Assembly (NCBI GenBank): GCA_036387135.1
Contig: DASVUH010000071.1
Span: 1 to 64,000, forward strand
From: JALZCH01 sp036387135
Lineage (GTDB): Bacteria; Acidobacteriota; Blastocatellia; Pyrinomonadales; Pyrinomonadaceae
Direction: 5' to 3'
DNA: 64,000 bases
Made by a program: the position numbers and the translations under genes. Positions 26,982 through 35,650 of this stretch are shown in pieces. Each line of letters opens with the position of its first letter. Within the stretch, counting starts at the first letter, position 1. The notes beneath the pieces were generated by a model. The model did no database searches. It saw nothing but the letters and a program-made list of their open reading frames with translations, and was not told where the DNA came from.

Positions 26982-28130
26982 TTATTTTTGCGGCGTTCCG
27001 AAAATGTCAATCTTTTCCGCGCCTTTTGCGGCGTCGGTAGCTGTTACGAAGATGTTTGCTTCATTCGGGCAGCGCATATCGGTAAAGCGCGTTTTGTCCA
27101 TCGGCAACTGTTTGGCTTCGCTTCCAGCGCCGCGCATCAGAACGGTTTGCAGCCATTCCGCTCCTGTGATTTGCGCTTTTGTCGTCTGCGCTGTTTTGCC
27201 TTCATTGCCGAATTGATCAATCGCGTTGACGCGCTTGAATTGGCGCGGCACGTTTGGCTGAAAGCTTTTCGCGTCAAATTCGGTTTGAAAAACTTTCTTT
27301 TGCGCTGCATCTGCAATTACAAGTCTGAGTTTTCCCGGTCCGGCGACGATAACAGCCATCTGCACGGTTTCGCCCGGATAATAATAAAATTGTTTTTCCG
27401 CCGGAGCGCTGTTCCAGGTTTCGTTGCGCCAAAACGGTCGAAAAGCGTTTCGCCGCTCGCTCTTTTTGCCGTTTTCGTCCAGCGTAAATTCCCAAGCCAA
27501 ACCGGCGTCAATTTCCTGAGTTCCGGCGCGTCCGCCCATATAAACCGAAAAATTATCGAGCGGCTGTTTCGTCGTCGCATTCAGTCTGGCTTCGTCAACT
27601 TTTGGAGTTCCCAACTTGATGACGCCGACGATTCCCGTCCAAACGTCAAAGCTGGAAACGGCTTTGCGGTAATACGCGCCGGGAAAACACGGAATCGAAG
27701 CCGCCGGAGCGACTTCGCCAGCCGCATTTAAAATCGGTTTCGGCGCATCGCCGATTGTCACGTTGTCGCCGATTTTCAGATTTGCAACCACCCATTTACG
27801 CGCTGCGCCGTGCGCGCTCAAAACAATGCCTTTTTTATCGGTTTTAATCGCGCCGGGATCGGGTTTGTTTTGCAGGTAAACCGTTCCGGCGCGGTCTTGA
27901 ATCGCCGTGATTTTGTTGTCAACTATCAAAACGTCAATGCCGGATTGATTCGTCGGTTTTTTCTCGTAAAACTCTGCGGTATAAATGACGATTTCTTCGT
28001 TGTTGCGCTGCCGGTCTTTGCCCGCAACCGGATGCGTCTGACCGTTTGCCGCCGTTACCTGCAAATTGTTTTGAGCGAAAGTCGGAATAAACGAAACGGA
28101 AAAAAGCAGAAAAAAGAAGATCAAACGCAT
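26982..28130 (-). CDS. Secreted protein with phosphodiester-glycosidase-associated N-terminal module
   Basis: A 382-residue protein with signal peptide (1-19, ending TFAQ). The first 130 residues (EEIVIYTAEFYEKKPTN, VDVL-type strand, GIVLSAHGAARKWV, LKIGDNVTI) resemble the region that precedes the NAGPA catalytic domain in phosphodiester glycosidases (PF09992). I see no NAGPA catalytic core downstream. The rest has beta-sandwich-like strands (WEFTLDENGKKSERRNAF, YYYPGETVQMAVIVAGPGKLRLVI). It could be an accessory or carbohydrate-binding protein. It lies between the transporter and GHL10 genes with gaps of 8-9 bp. Function unknown. Confidence 0.72.
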   Translation of the reverse strand: MRLIFFFLLFSVSFIPTFAQNNLQVTAANGQTHPVAGKDRQRNNEEIVIYTAEFYEKKPTNQSGIDVLIVDNKITAIQDRAGTVYLQNKPDPGAIKTDKKGIVLSAHGAARKWVVANLKIGDNVTIGDAPKPILNAAGEVAPAASIPCFPGAYYRKAVSSFDVWTGIVGVIKLGTPKVDEARLNATTKQPLDNFSVYMGGRAGTQEIDAGLAWEFTLDENGKKSERRNAFRPFWRNETWNSAPAEKQFYYYPGETVQMAVIVAGPGKLRLVIADAAQKKVFQTEFDAKSFQPNVPRQFKRVNAIDQFGNEGKTAQTTKAQITGAEWLQTVLMRGAGSEAKQLPMDKTRFTDMRCPNEANIFVTATDAAKGAEKIDIFGTPQK

Positions 28131-28138
28131 AATTTATT

Positions 28139-29437
28139 TCACCTCAAAAACCAAAACGCCGCCAAAATCAAACCGCCGATGCAGACAATCATCATCGGCG
28201 CGAGAGTTTGTTTGGTCAGCTCTTCAACTCTAACTCCGGTAAAATTTGCAATCCAAACGTTGTGCGTGTTTGTCGGATCACAGACGTTCTGCACCTGCAC
28301 GATTGACATAATCGCTGCCAGCAAAGCGAGCGCGGGCAGAATTTCCGCCCCGAACATAATCGAAAAAATGCCAATTCCGACGCCGAAAACATTGAGCGGT
28401 CCGCGATACAGCGCGAGCGGCGAGAGCAAGCCGAAAAACAAAACGTAAGAAACCGCCGTTTGCAGCGGCAATGCGCGAATCATCGGTTCGAGCGCGGCTT
28501 TGACCGCCGGAAGCGAGAGCGCGTTTAAAAGCATTCCGATTCCCATCATCAAAATCGCCGCCGGTGCTCCGTCTTCGACTCCGCGCACGACCGCCGCCGA
28601 CAGATTTTTAATTGCAAGTTTCGGCTGCGTCGTCAAAACGCCGAACAATGCGCCGATGATAAAAGCAGGAATAAAATCAATCTTGATGCCGAAATAATTA
28701 AAACCGAAAAACAAAACGAGCGGGATAATCGGCGTTAAAAGCGAAATTAGCGGAACGTCGCGCTTGAGATTTTTTTCGATGAATTCTTCTTTCGTTTCCG
28801 CCGTCAAAAACAAAACCTCGCCCGAACGTTTTGCCGCAATTATTGAATAAATAACGACCGTGACAACCATCACGCCCAAAAGCGCGAATGCGAAGCCCGG
28901 CACTTCGGCTGGCAACGGCGCGTTGGCTTCGACTTTTAGTAATTGACGGTAGAGAGTAAATAAAATGGGATTAAAAATAAATCCCGTTCCGAATGCGAGC
29001 AGAAAAAGAGTCGCCGCCAGGCGGCGGGGCAATCCGAGGCTCATCAAAATCGGCAAAACAAGCGAGCCGACCGTGATAATCGCGCCCAAGCCCTGCAAAG
29101 TCGTAAACAGAACAGCCGTTACGAACATTAAACCGAACGCAACGACCATCGGGCGGTCACCGCCGAATTCAGCCGCGCGTTTAATAATCGCTTCAGCGAT
29201 TCCGGTTTGCAGCATCACGCGCCCCATCATCGCTCCGGCAAAAACCGCTACATAAACGGCTGCCAATTTCGTGCTTCCGGCGGCAACAACGTCGTTCAGA
29301 ATGCTGATAAACGGCAAACCGACCAGCGCCGCCGTCGCAATCGCCATCGCCGGCAAAGCGAGCAAAGCCGGAACTTTGCGCGTAAACATCAACGCGGCGA
29401 AGACGGCGAAAATAGCAAGGATTAATATCCCGGTCAT
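28139..29437 (-). CDS. Inner-membrane transporter, GntP/citrate-type ion transporter fold
   Basis: A 432-residue protein with about eleven hydrophobic segments, starting MTGILILAIFAVFAALMF. Conserved-looking elements are YVAVFAGAMMGRVMLQTGIAEAIIKR, a re-entrant TLQGLGAIITVGSLVLPI loop, its pseudo-repeat ALYRGPLNVFGVGIGIF, and NVCDPTNTHNVWIANFTG near the end. The two-fold layout resembles GntP, DcuC and CitM-type secondary transporters for organic or sugar acids. In this locus it would carry the released sugar or acid across the inner membrane after import by the TonB receptor. Exact substrate unknown. Confidence 0.82.
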   Translation of the reverse strand: MTGILILAIFAVFAALMFTRKVPALLALPAMAIATAALVGLPFISILNDVVAAGSTKLAAVYVAVFAGAMMGRVMLQTGIAEAIIKRAAEFGGDRPMVVAFGLMFVTAVLFTTLQGLGAIITVGSLVLPILMSLGLPRRLAATLFLLAFGTGFIFNPILFTLYRQLLKVEANAPLPAEVPGFAFALLGVMVVTVVIYSIIAAKRSGEVLFLTAETKEEFIEKNLKRDVPLISLLTPIIPLVLFFGFNYFGIKIDFIPAFIIGALFGVLTTQPKLAIKNLSAAVVRGVEDGAPAAILMMGIGMLLNALSLPAVKAALEPMIRALPLQTAVSYVLFFGLLSPLALYRGPLNVFGVGIGIFSIMFGAEILPALALLAAIMSIVQVQNVCDPTNTHNVWIANFTGVRVEELTKQTLAPMMIVCIGGLILAAFWFLR

Positions 29438-29438
29438 C

Positions 29439-29524
29439 GAGAAGAGGAGAAAAGGAAAAGAGGAATCAAAGAAAAGAGAAAACTAATTTCGTCCTTTCTC
29501 CTTTCCCCTCTTTTCCTCTTCTTC
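29439..29524. repeat. Purine/pyrimidine inverted repeat (imperfect)
   Basis: A purine-only stretch (GAAGAGGAGAAAAGGAAAAG..., 29441-29480) faces a pyrimidine-rich stretch ending TCCTCTTCTTC (29491-29524). The arms pair imperfectly with gaps. The 7-8 nt AAAAGAGG rhythm is like the other heptamer palindromes. It sits between the TonB receptor and transporter genes and could serve as terminator or attenuator. Confidence 0.6.
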
Positions 29525-29525
29525 A

Positions 29526-32500
29526 TTAAAACGTATAGCGTCCGACGAGCTGAATAATTCTCGGACGGTTGCCTAATGTATTTTGATCAAGCAATGTTCC
29601 AAATGTGGCGCTTCCGGGGGAATAAGTAGTAATCGGCGTTCCGAAAACCACCCAGTTAAAAGCGTTCAAAAATTCGGCGCGAAGCTGGATTTTTTGTCTG
29701 CCTTCACTCCAGGCGATGTTTTTGATAATTGACAAATCAACGTTTTTATAGTTGTCGCGGCGAATGTCGTTATAGGTTCTCGCTGAGTTGCCGAACTCAA
29801 AATTATTAACATTCGGCGGGCTGAATGCCGCCGGGTTGAAAACGGATAAGCCTTGTCGTGCGAGTTCGGCGAAGTTCCCAGCCATCGGATTAACGCCTTC
29901 AACCCGGTTCGGGCGAAGCGAATTCTGTAAGTTGCTGACCGCCGCTAAGCCGGTAGTTGGAAATCCGACGGAATTGAGAATCGTCAGCGGAGTGCCCTTT
30001 TGGAAAACGGCTGTGCCCGAAACTTGCCAGCCGCCAAGCAAAGTGTTGGTCAATCCGCCCCAATTTCCGCCAATCAATTTACCTCTGCCGAGCGGTAATT
30101 CGTATGTGCTGCTGATTGTAAAACGGTGCGGCACGTCGAGCGTCGAATACGAATATTCTTCGTCGTAATTATAAATGTCCTCCGCGTTTGTCGGATCGCT
30201 CGCCCGCGCGCCGTTGCCGACGCCGCCCGTGTCGAGCAGTTTCGACCAAACGTAGTTTGTCAAAAGCGAAAAACCGTCGCTGAAACGTTTTTGCAGATTG
30301 ACTTGTAGAGCGTGGTAATTACTGTAGCCGATGTGCGGACCGAAATTTGTCACGTCCTGATATTGCGGGAAACGCCGGAGCAGCTGAGCGCGGGCAATCG
30401 TCGCGCCATTCAAAGCCGCAGCGCCCGGAATCGAGCCTTGCAGCGGATTTGCTACCTGCTGAGTAAGAAATGCTGCGATATTCGCGCAAGCCGCGTTCGG
30501 ATTAGCTGTTGTCGGGCAAGCTCCGGGATTAGCAAAATTGGTTCGAGCATAATTTAAAACATCCGGCGAAAGCTGATTCAGGTTGACGCTTCGCGACGGC
30601 AAATTGCGTCCGGCGCTTCCGACATACGCAACGTCCATAACGAGATTTTTAGCAAGCTCGCGTTGAAGAACCAAATTCCACTGCGAGTTGTAAGGATTCG
30701 GACGATTCGGTTCGACGGCTGCGCTGAGAGATGTGCCTAACCCGGTTAGAGGACCGAGCGTATTTCCGCTCTCTGTTCTAACTCCGTTCGGAAACGGATT
30801 TGAAAGAAAAACCGTCGAGCCGGTCACTTGTCCTGTTCCGGTAGTAAACGACGATTGCGTCACCGGATCGGTGAAGCTGGTTCCAAGCGCCGAAGCGCCT
30901 TCGAGCGAGATCGGCAAAAAGAACACTCCGAAACCGCCGCGCAAAGTGGTTTTGTCATTGATGCTGTAAGCAAAACCGATGCGCGGGGCGAAACGATTGA
31001 AATTGGTTTCGGTTTGCGCTCCTTCCGGGAAGTTGAGCACGCCGGTTAGATTCTTGATGTTCGGATTAAGCGCGGCGACCGCCGGATCGAGCGTAATCCC
31101 GTTAAGCCGCGTTTGAACGCTGCCGGCAATTGGTGACGCCGCGTCAAAATCGAAATTGGTAATCAACTGCTGCGGGTTTTCCGTGCCGGTTTCAAAATCC
31201 CAGCGCAGACCGAGATTAAGCGTCAGATTGCGAAAAACTTTCCAGTCGTCCTGAACAAAGCCCGCTCCGTAATGATGGAAGATGGTGATCGGCGTTTGAA
31301 CTTCGCGGTTAATGCCGCTCGGAATGCCGAGCAAAAATGAAGCGAACGACGAACCGGCGGCTTCAACCGGGGTCACGGTCGCCGAAGGAACGGGACCGGC
31401 TGTTGCGGCGCGGTTGAATGTAAAAGTGCCGGTCGGCGAAGCGGCTGCTCCGAATTGGAACGGATAGAAGCGATACAAACGATATTCGCCGCCGAATCTG
31501 AACGTATGCGCCCCCTGAACCCAGGTTAGAGAGTCGGCAGCCATATGTGTATCGCGCGGCTGGTCGTTACCCGCGCCGCCGAGAACGCCTGCGCCGATTT
31601 CCCCGCCCGCGATGCCGCTGCCGATGGTAAAGGTCGGAAATATCAATCGGGTTGCGTTATCACGTAAGCTCGCAGGCAAACCGAGAGTTGTCGGGTCAAA
31701 TCCGAGACTGTTTGAAGCCTGTTTGGCGTGCGCTCTTGTGTAGCCGTAACGGAAATTGTTGATTAAATTGGAAGTAAGGCTGTAAACGTGATTCAACGTC
31801 GAGTTAAAAAACGTATCGCTCTGAACCGTAATCGGCGCTGCAATCGAATCGAGAAAATTCGGCGGAGCATTTTTACGCTTTTCGTAATTGAAACGCGCGA
31901 AAAAGTTTTGCCTTTCCGAAATCGTATGGTCAATACGCCCGGAAACCAAATCGCGGTTAAACTCGGTGTTTCCGGCAAATGCATAATTATTAATTAATCC
32001 GGGGCGATTCGGCAGCGGAATATACTGTAAAACGGCTAAAGCTACGGGGTCGCGGCAAGCCTGAGTTCGGTTAACCGAAGTTGTGCAAATCGGCAAATTG
32101 CTCAGGTTATTGCCTGGAAAGTAGTTGCGGCGCGTTGTTGTTCCCGATGTAACAGCAGTGTAAGGATCATAGATTTGCCCGAATAAAGCCGGAGTGTTGT
32201 CGGCATTAACAAGTCCCGTGCGAGTTGCTCCGGTGAGCAGCTCGCTTAAATCTCCGGTTCGCATTCTCGCCGTCGGGACGGTTAAGATTCTCGTCGTCGG
32301 ATTTTTCTCGCGGCGTAATTCATAGTTGGTGAAAAAGAACGTTTTTTCAACCTTTCTCGCAAATCCGCCGTCGTTTTCCCCAAAATTGAAAAAGTACAGA
32401 GGACCGCCGATTGCGCCGCCGAATTGATGCTTCTGCGAAGTGTTGATGCGCGGGATGCCGTTGCGGTTATTTCTAAACCCGTTGGCGTTCAAGTTGCCGT

Positions 32501-33326
32501 CCTGATAATACTCGTAAAGCGCGCCGTGAAATCTGCCGGTTCCGGCTTTGGTAGAAATCGTGACGATACCGCCGCCTGTGCGACCGTAATCCGCGGGCGC
32601 GACGCCCGAAATAACTTTAAATTCACGAACCGCATCCTGCGGCGGCGAAATCGCTACTCCGTTAAAGTCGCCGATTGTATTCGTCACGCCGTCGAGCAAA
32701 ATATCGTTGGTCGAGGCTCGCCCACCGCTGACCGAGAAATTTGAATCAAAGAAATTACGGTTGCCGAACGAACCAATCGGACCGCTCAGCGCGTTGTTAG
32801 GCAAAGCTGCGCCGGTGTCAATCGTTCCCGGAACGAGGTTGACAAACGAGAAAATGTTTCTCTCACCCGTCGGTAAATCTTCAATCAGACGACGTTCAAT
32901 AGTAGTTTCGAGGTTTGAGGTTTCGGTTTGCAGAATCGGCGTTTCATCGCTGCCGACATTAACCTGAACTTCTCCGCCCGTAACGCTCAAAGTAAAATCA
33001 ATGCCAGCCGTTTGAGCGACTTCAAGCTGAATATTTTCGCGCGTAACCGGAGCAAAACCGGTTTTTTCAATTCTGATGTTGTAGTTGCCCGGCTGTAAGA
33101 AAGCGACCGTGTATTGCCCGTCGTCATTGGTCGTCGCCGTTTTAACAAGTGCGGTGTCAACTGAGGTCACCGTTACGGTCGCGCCCGGAACGACAGCCGC
33201 ATTCGGGTCGGATACGGTGCCGGTCACGGTCGCCGTAATTTGTTGGGCAAAAGTTGAGCTGGAGAGCGAGGCGAGCAATAACAGCATCGCCGACGATAAG
33301 GAAACAATTTTTTTCAAGCGGATCAT
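29526..33326 (-). CDS. TonB-dependent receptor, Oar-like, of the amino-sugar locus
   Basis: About 1266 residues. I placed the start at ATG 33326, behind a perfect AGGAG (CAGGAGAAAATTAATG), which gives a clean signal peptide MIRLKKIVSLSSAMLLLLA...FAQQ. A CarboxypepD_reg domain (GTVSDPNAAVVPGATVTV), a plug (GERNIFSFVNLVPGT, GRASTNDILLDGVTNT) and a long barrel follow, ending in VGRYTF. The receptor probably imports the glycan fragments handled by the downstream glycosidases. Its upstream region holds the DasR-like operator and predicted promoter (33597-33643), so it is the likely first gene of the strongly regulated transcript running down to nanE. Confidence 0.93.
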   Translation of the reverse strand: MIRLKKIVSLSSAMLLLLASLSSSTFAQQITATVTGTVSDPNAAVVPGATVTVTSVDTALVKTATTNDDGQYTVAFLQPGNYNIRIEKTGFAPVTRENIQLEVAQTAGIDFTLSVTGGEVQVNVGSDETPILQTETSNLETTIERRLIEDLPTGERNIFSFVNLVPGTIDTGAALPNNALSGPIGSFGNRNFFDSNFSVSGGRASTNDILLDGVTNTIGDFNGVAISPPQDAVREFKVISGVAPADYGRTGGGIVTISTKAGTGRFHGALYEYYQDGNLNANGFRNNRNGIPRINTSQKHQFGGAIGGPLYFFNFGENDGGFARKVEKTFFFTNYELRREKNPTTRILTVPTARMRTGDLSELLTGATRTGLVNADNTPALFGQIYDPYTAVTSGTTTRRNYFPGNNLSNLPICTTSVNRTQACRDPVALAVLQYIPLPNRPGLINNYAFAGNTEFNRDLVSGRIDHTISERQNFFARFNYEKRKNAPPNFLDSIAAPITVQSDTFFNSTLNHVYSLTSNLINNFRYGYTRAHAKQASNSLGFDPTTLGLPASLRDNATRLIFPTFTIGSGIAGGEIGAGVLGGAGNDQPRDTHMAADSLTWVQGAHTFRFGGEYRLYRFYPFQFGAAASPTGTFTFNRAATAGPVPSATVTPVEAAGSSFASFLLGIPSGINREVQTPITIFHHYGAGFVQDDWKVFRNLTLNLGLRWDFETGTENPQQLITNFDFDAASPIAGSVQTRLNGITLDPAVAALNPNIKNLTGVLNFPEGAQTETNFNRFAPRIGFAYSINDKTTLRGGFGVFFLPISLEGASALGTSFTDPVTQSSFTTGTGQVTGSTVFLSNPFPNGVRTESGNTLGPLTGLGTSLSAAVEPNRPNPYNSQWNLVLQRELAKNLVMDVAYVGSAGRNLPSRSVNLNQLSPDVLNYARTNFANPGACPTTANPNAACANIAAFLTQQVANPLQGSIPGAAALNGATIARAQLLRRFPQYQDVTNFGPHIGYSNYHALQVNLQKRFSDGFSLLTNYVWSKLLDTGGVGNGARASDPTNAEDIYNYDEEYSYSTLDVPHRFTISSTYELPLGRGKLIGGNWGGLTNTLLGGWQVSGTAVFQKGTPLTILNSVGFPTTGLAAVSNLQNSLRPNRVEGVNPMAGNFAELARQGLSVFNPAAFSPPNVNNFEFGNSARTYNDIRRDNYKNVDLSIIKNIAWSEGRQKIQLRAEFLNAFNWVVFGTPITTYSPGSATFGTLLDQNTLGNRPRIIQLVGRYTF

Positions 33327-33596
33327 TAATTTTCTCCTGAATCTGCTAAAACCGGGCAAACACTTTGTTGCTTGCCGCGCTCGAATCGAAAAATGAAACG
33401 GCGCGAAAAGCATTTGCCCGGTTTAATTTCGTTTTTTTCTCTAAAAGACTGACTTCCGAACGTTTTATTGAATTTGTTTTTCGGGCGAAAAATTCGGCAG
33501 TGCCGCCGATTGCGGCGAAAACAATATAAACAGGAAAAAATCGCCGGAAAAACAAATTTACTTTTCTCAAAAACACAAATTATAAAGACAAAAAGA

Positions 33597-33643
33597 AGTG
33601 GGCTAGACCACCTGATTTAACAGAAAATTGACGGGAAAGTCAA
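33597..33643 (-). promoter_or_regulatory. Predicted promoter with overlapping DasR/NagR-like operator
   Basis: On the minus strand, -35 TTGACT (33643-33638), a 17-nt spacer and -10 TTAAAT (33620-33615) are followed at once by GGTGGTCTAGCCCACT (33612-33597). This near-palindrome (GTGG.CTAG.CCAC) closely matches the binding site of GntR/UTRA regulators of GlcNAc metabolism (DasR-type consensus ACTGGTCTAGACCACT). It would cover the transcription start, a classic repression position, some 280 bp before the TonB receptor ATG. The GntR/UTRA gene of the same locus (35647-36384) is the obvious regulator. Confidence 0.75.
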
Positions 33644-33725
33644 CCGAGCATTCAATTCTCCGACAATAATTCATCAATTGAAAATTTGAATTAAGTAACC
33701 GTACAAAATTATTTTGTCCGGCTAT

Positions 33726-35333
33726 TTATTTGCAATTTAATTTGAAGTCAATATCTGCCTCAAACGCCCGGTTCCAAGGCAGATAAAAACCGAAATCATC
33801 GCTCGGTCGGCAATTTGAATCGGCGAATATAACCGCTTTGTCGGCAACGTAATGCTTGCGCATTTCGGCAAACCCGAATTTTTCTACTTCGTCTGTTTGC
33901 GCTTCGGTAAACCGAAGCTGATTCCATTTTCTTTCAGCCGCAAATTTTCTAATTTCCGGTCGCACGACCGCGTTGTAAATGTAATCGTCAAGCCAGCGGT
34001 GAAACAAAAACCAATTTTGCTCTTTGGAAATTCTCGATTTAACTTTTGAATTTAAATTCGAGCGCCTTCTCGTTGATTCGTAAAGAACCGCCTGCGGCAG
34101 AGCCGTTCCAATCATATTTCCAGCCGTGTTCCAGGTGGCGAAACCGCTGAATTTGAGAATCAAACCGCGCCTTTTGATTTCGTCCATAAACTTCGGCTCC
34201 GCGCCTTCGGTTTTCGCCGACGGGTCAACGTCAACCAGAATTATTCGATTGCCCTGCTTAATTTTTTCTTCGATTTCAGCGGCAAACGTCTCGGCGCGTC
34301 CCGGCTCAAAACGCGAGGCGAAAACGTAAAACAGCAAATCGGCTTGCTTTTCATCCGCAACTTCGCGCCCGCCGACCGCACGGATGTGGTAACTGACGGT
34401 TTCAAACAGCTTGCGGTCTTCAAACGGCATCACTGCAGTCCTCATTGCCTCCGAAGAATAAACGGCTTTGACGCGCGGCGCATATTTGTCTTTGCTGCTG
34501 ACGAAACGTGCCATCAGCAACATCGAAACTTCGTCCGCGCCCGGCTGAACCGGAATTTTTTCGCTCAAGCCGAGCCGGTTGATTTCGGCAAGCAACCGTT
34601 CACGCTCGGCGACGTGAACGCCTGTCGGGTGAGCGTCATCCTGCGAAACGATCAAATAATCAAACACGCCGTTTTTGGCAAGTTCAATCGCCTGAAAATT
34701 CCCCGCCAAATCTCGCTCGCGGGCGAGCTTGTAGTTTGCCAGAGCCTCAGCCGGAATTTCTTTTTCGAGCTTGCGAGCTTCGGCTTGCAGTTTTTCATCT
34801 TTGACCGGCGAGATTTCCGCCCAGCGCGCCAATTTCACGCGATAAGATTCGTTTACGACGTTTCCGGTAGGAGCGAGCCGCATAATCACGCTCGAACCGT
34901 AAATCGGCAGACGGGGCGCTTTTTTCTTCAACTCGCGGATAAAATCAATCCGCTTGTTTGCTGTTTCGCGCGTCACATTGCCGTATTCGCGCATTGCCAC
35001 GAGTCCACCGTAAGCGAGCATATCGAGCGACACGACGAGCGCGTCAAACTGCTTCAAATCCTGCTGCCCCAGCCAAGCCATAATTTTTTCCGGCTCGCCC
35101 GGCGTCGTAAATTTCCCCAGCATTTCGCGCGGCGGCGCTACGACTTCGATGTCGCCGACCGGACCGAGCCTGACCGGAAACTGTAAACAAGGCGGTCGGT
35201 CGTCCAATGGGACAAGCAAAATCCGCGCGCCGTATTTCGGTTGAGCTTGCGCGAAAACTGCCGTCGAAATTAAAAACACCGCGAGGAAAAGTCCAACAAA
35301 TTGTTTGATGAATTGGTATTTATTTGAGTTCAT
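33726..35333 (-). CDS. DUF4127 family secreted protein, copy 2
   Basis: A 535-residue paralogue of the copy at 23941-25653. It has a signal peptide (about 1-29, ending AVFAQ), RILLVPLDDRPPCLQFPVRLG, DIEVVAPPREMLGKFT, DALVVSLDMLAYGGLVAMRE, IVSQDDAHPTGVH, QPGADEVSMLLMARFV, GFATWNTAGNMIGTALPQ and a C-terminal FYLPWNRAFEAD shared with copy 1 (RLPWARTFEIF). The conserved core LDDRP...D.LAYGG...QDDAH...GADE marks the family. No activity is known. It precedes the regulated TonB receptor promoter and follows the GntR gene and a small ORF. Confidence 0.9.
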   Translation of the reverse strand: MNSNKYQFIKQFVGLFLAVFLISTAVFAQAQPKYGARILLVPLDDRPPCLQFPVRLGPVGDIEVVAPPREMLGKFTTPGEPEKIMAWLGQQDLKQFDALVVSLDMLAYGGLVAMREYGNVTRETANKRIDFIRELKKKAPRLPIYGSSVIMRLAPTGNVVNESYRVKLARWAEISPVKDEKLQAEARKLEKEIPAEALANYKLARERDLAGNFQAIELAKNGVFDYLIVSQDDAHPTGVHVAERERLLAEINRLGLSEKIPVQPGADEVSMLLMARFVSSKDKYAPRVKAVYSSEAMRTAVMPFEDRKLFETVSYHIRAVGGREVADEKQADLLFYVFASRFEPGRAETFAAEIEEKIKQGNRIILVDVDPSAKTEGAEPKFMDEIKRRGLILKFSGFATWNTAGNMIGTALPQAVLYESTRRRSNLNSKVKSRISKEQNWFLFHRWLDDYIYNAVVRPEIRKFAAERKWNQLRFTEAQTDEVEKFGFAEMRKHYVADKAVIFADSNCRPSDDFGFYLPWNRAFEADIDFKLNCK

Positions 35334-35473
35334 CTGTGATTACTTTTTGCTTAATTTTTCAATCAAATCGTCAAAACGCATCCACATAAACCGTATTTAA
35401 ATTGGGACGTTTGATTTTTTCCAACTCTGCGCGAATAAACTCGCGCCCTTTTGCTTCATCTTTGCGCGTTTCT

Positions 35474-35650
35474 TCAGTCGCGCCGGTAAACGGACGCAAC
35501 CCGGACGTCTCGCATTTTCTGCGCTTGGGCGTGCGAAGCATAATAAAAATCGTTTTTCCGAACTTTCCCGAAAACCTGCAAGGCGAGACATAAAAATACG
35601 AGCAAACCGCACAAAACATTAACGCTCGCGCCTTTCGCCAAAAAACTCAT
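35474..35650 (-). CDS. Small membrane-anchored ORF coupled to the GntR gene, possibly frameshifted
   Basis: A 58-codon ORF whose ATG (35650) overlaps the GntR stop as ATGA. It encodes MSFLAKGASVNVLCGLLVFL..., one hydrophobic anchor (about 12-27) followed by a polar tail KMRDVRVASVYRRD. Directly after, in another frame, comes a coherent hydrophilic stretch (ATEETRKDEAKGREF...VYVDAF, to 35371). In the third frame, at the end of the gap, follows a plausible tail RFDDLIEKLSKK. This suggests a roughly 100-residue small protein broken by frameshifts, or a decaying gene. No ORF longer than 82 codons covers the gap. I do not recognise the family. Confidence 0.45.
   Translation of the reverse strand: MSFLAKGASVNVLCGLLVFLCLALQVFGKVRKNDFYYASHAQAQKMRDVRVASVYRRD

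Noticed and set aside
29526..33413. Longer start for the locus TonB receptor at 33413
   Set aside because: The extra 29 residues have no signal-peptide character, whereas ATG 33326 follows a perfect AGGAG and gives a proper signal peptide.
34344..35186. 280-codon plus-strand frame antisense to DUF4127 copy 2
   Set aside because: Long because of the GC-rich third positions on the other strand; no signal peptide, domain or ribosome binding site.
35371..35619. 82-codon minus-strand frame starting MFCAVCSYFYVSPCRF
   Set aside because: Its first half lies out of frame over the GntR-coupled small ORF and does not look like protein; only its C-terminal part is coherent, so it is treated as part of a possible frameshifted gene.
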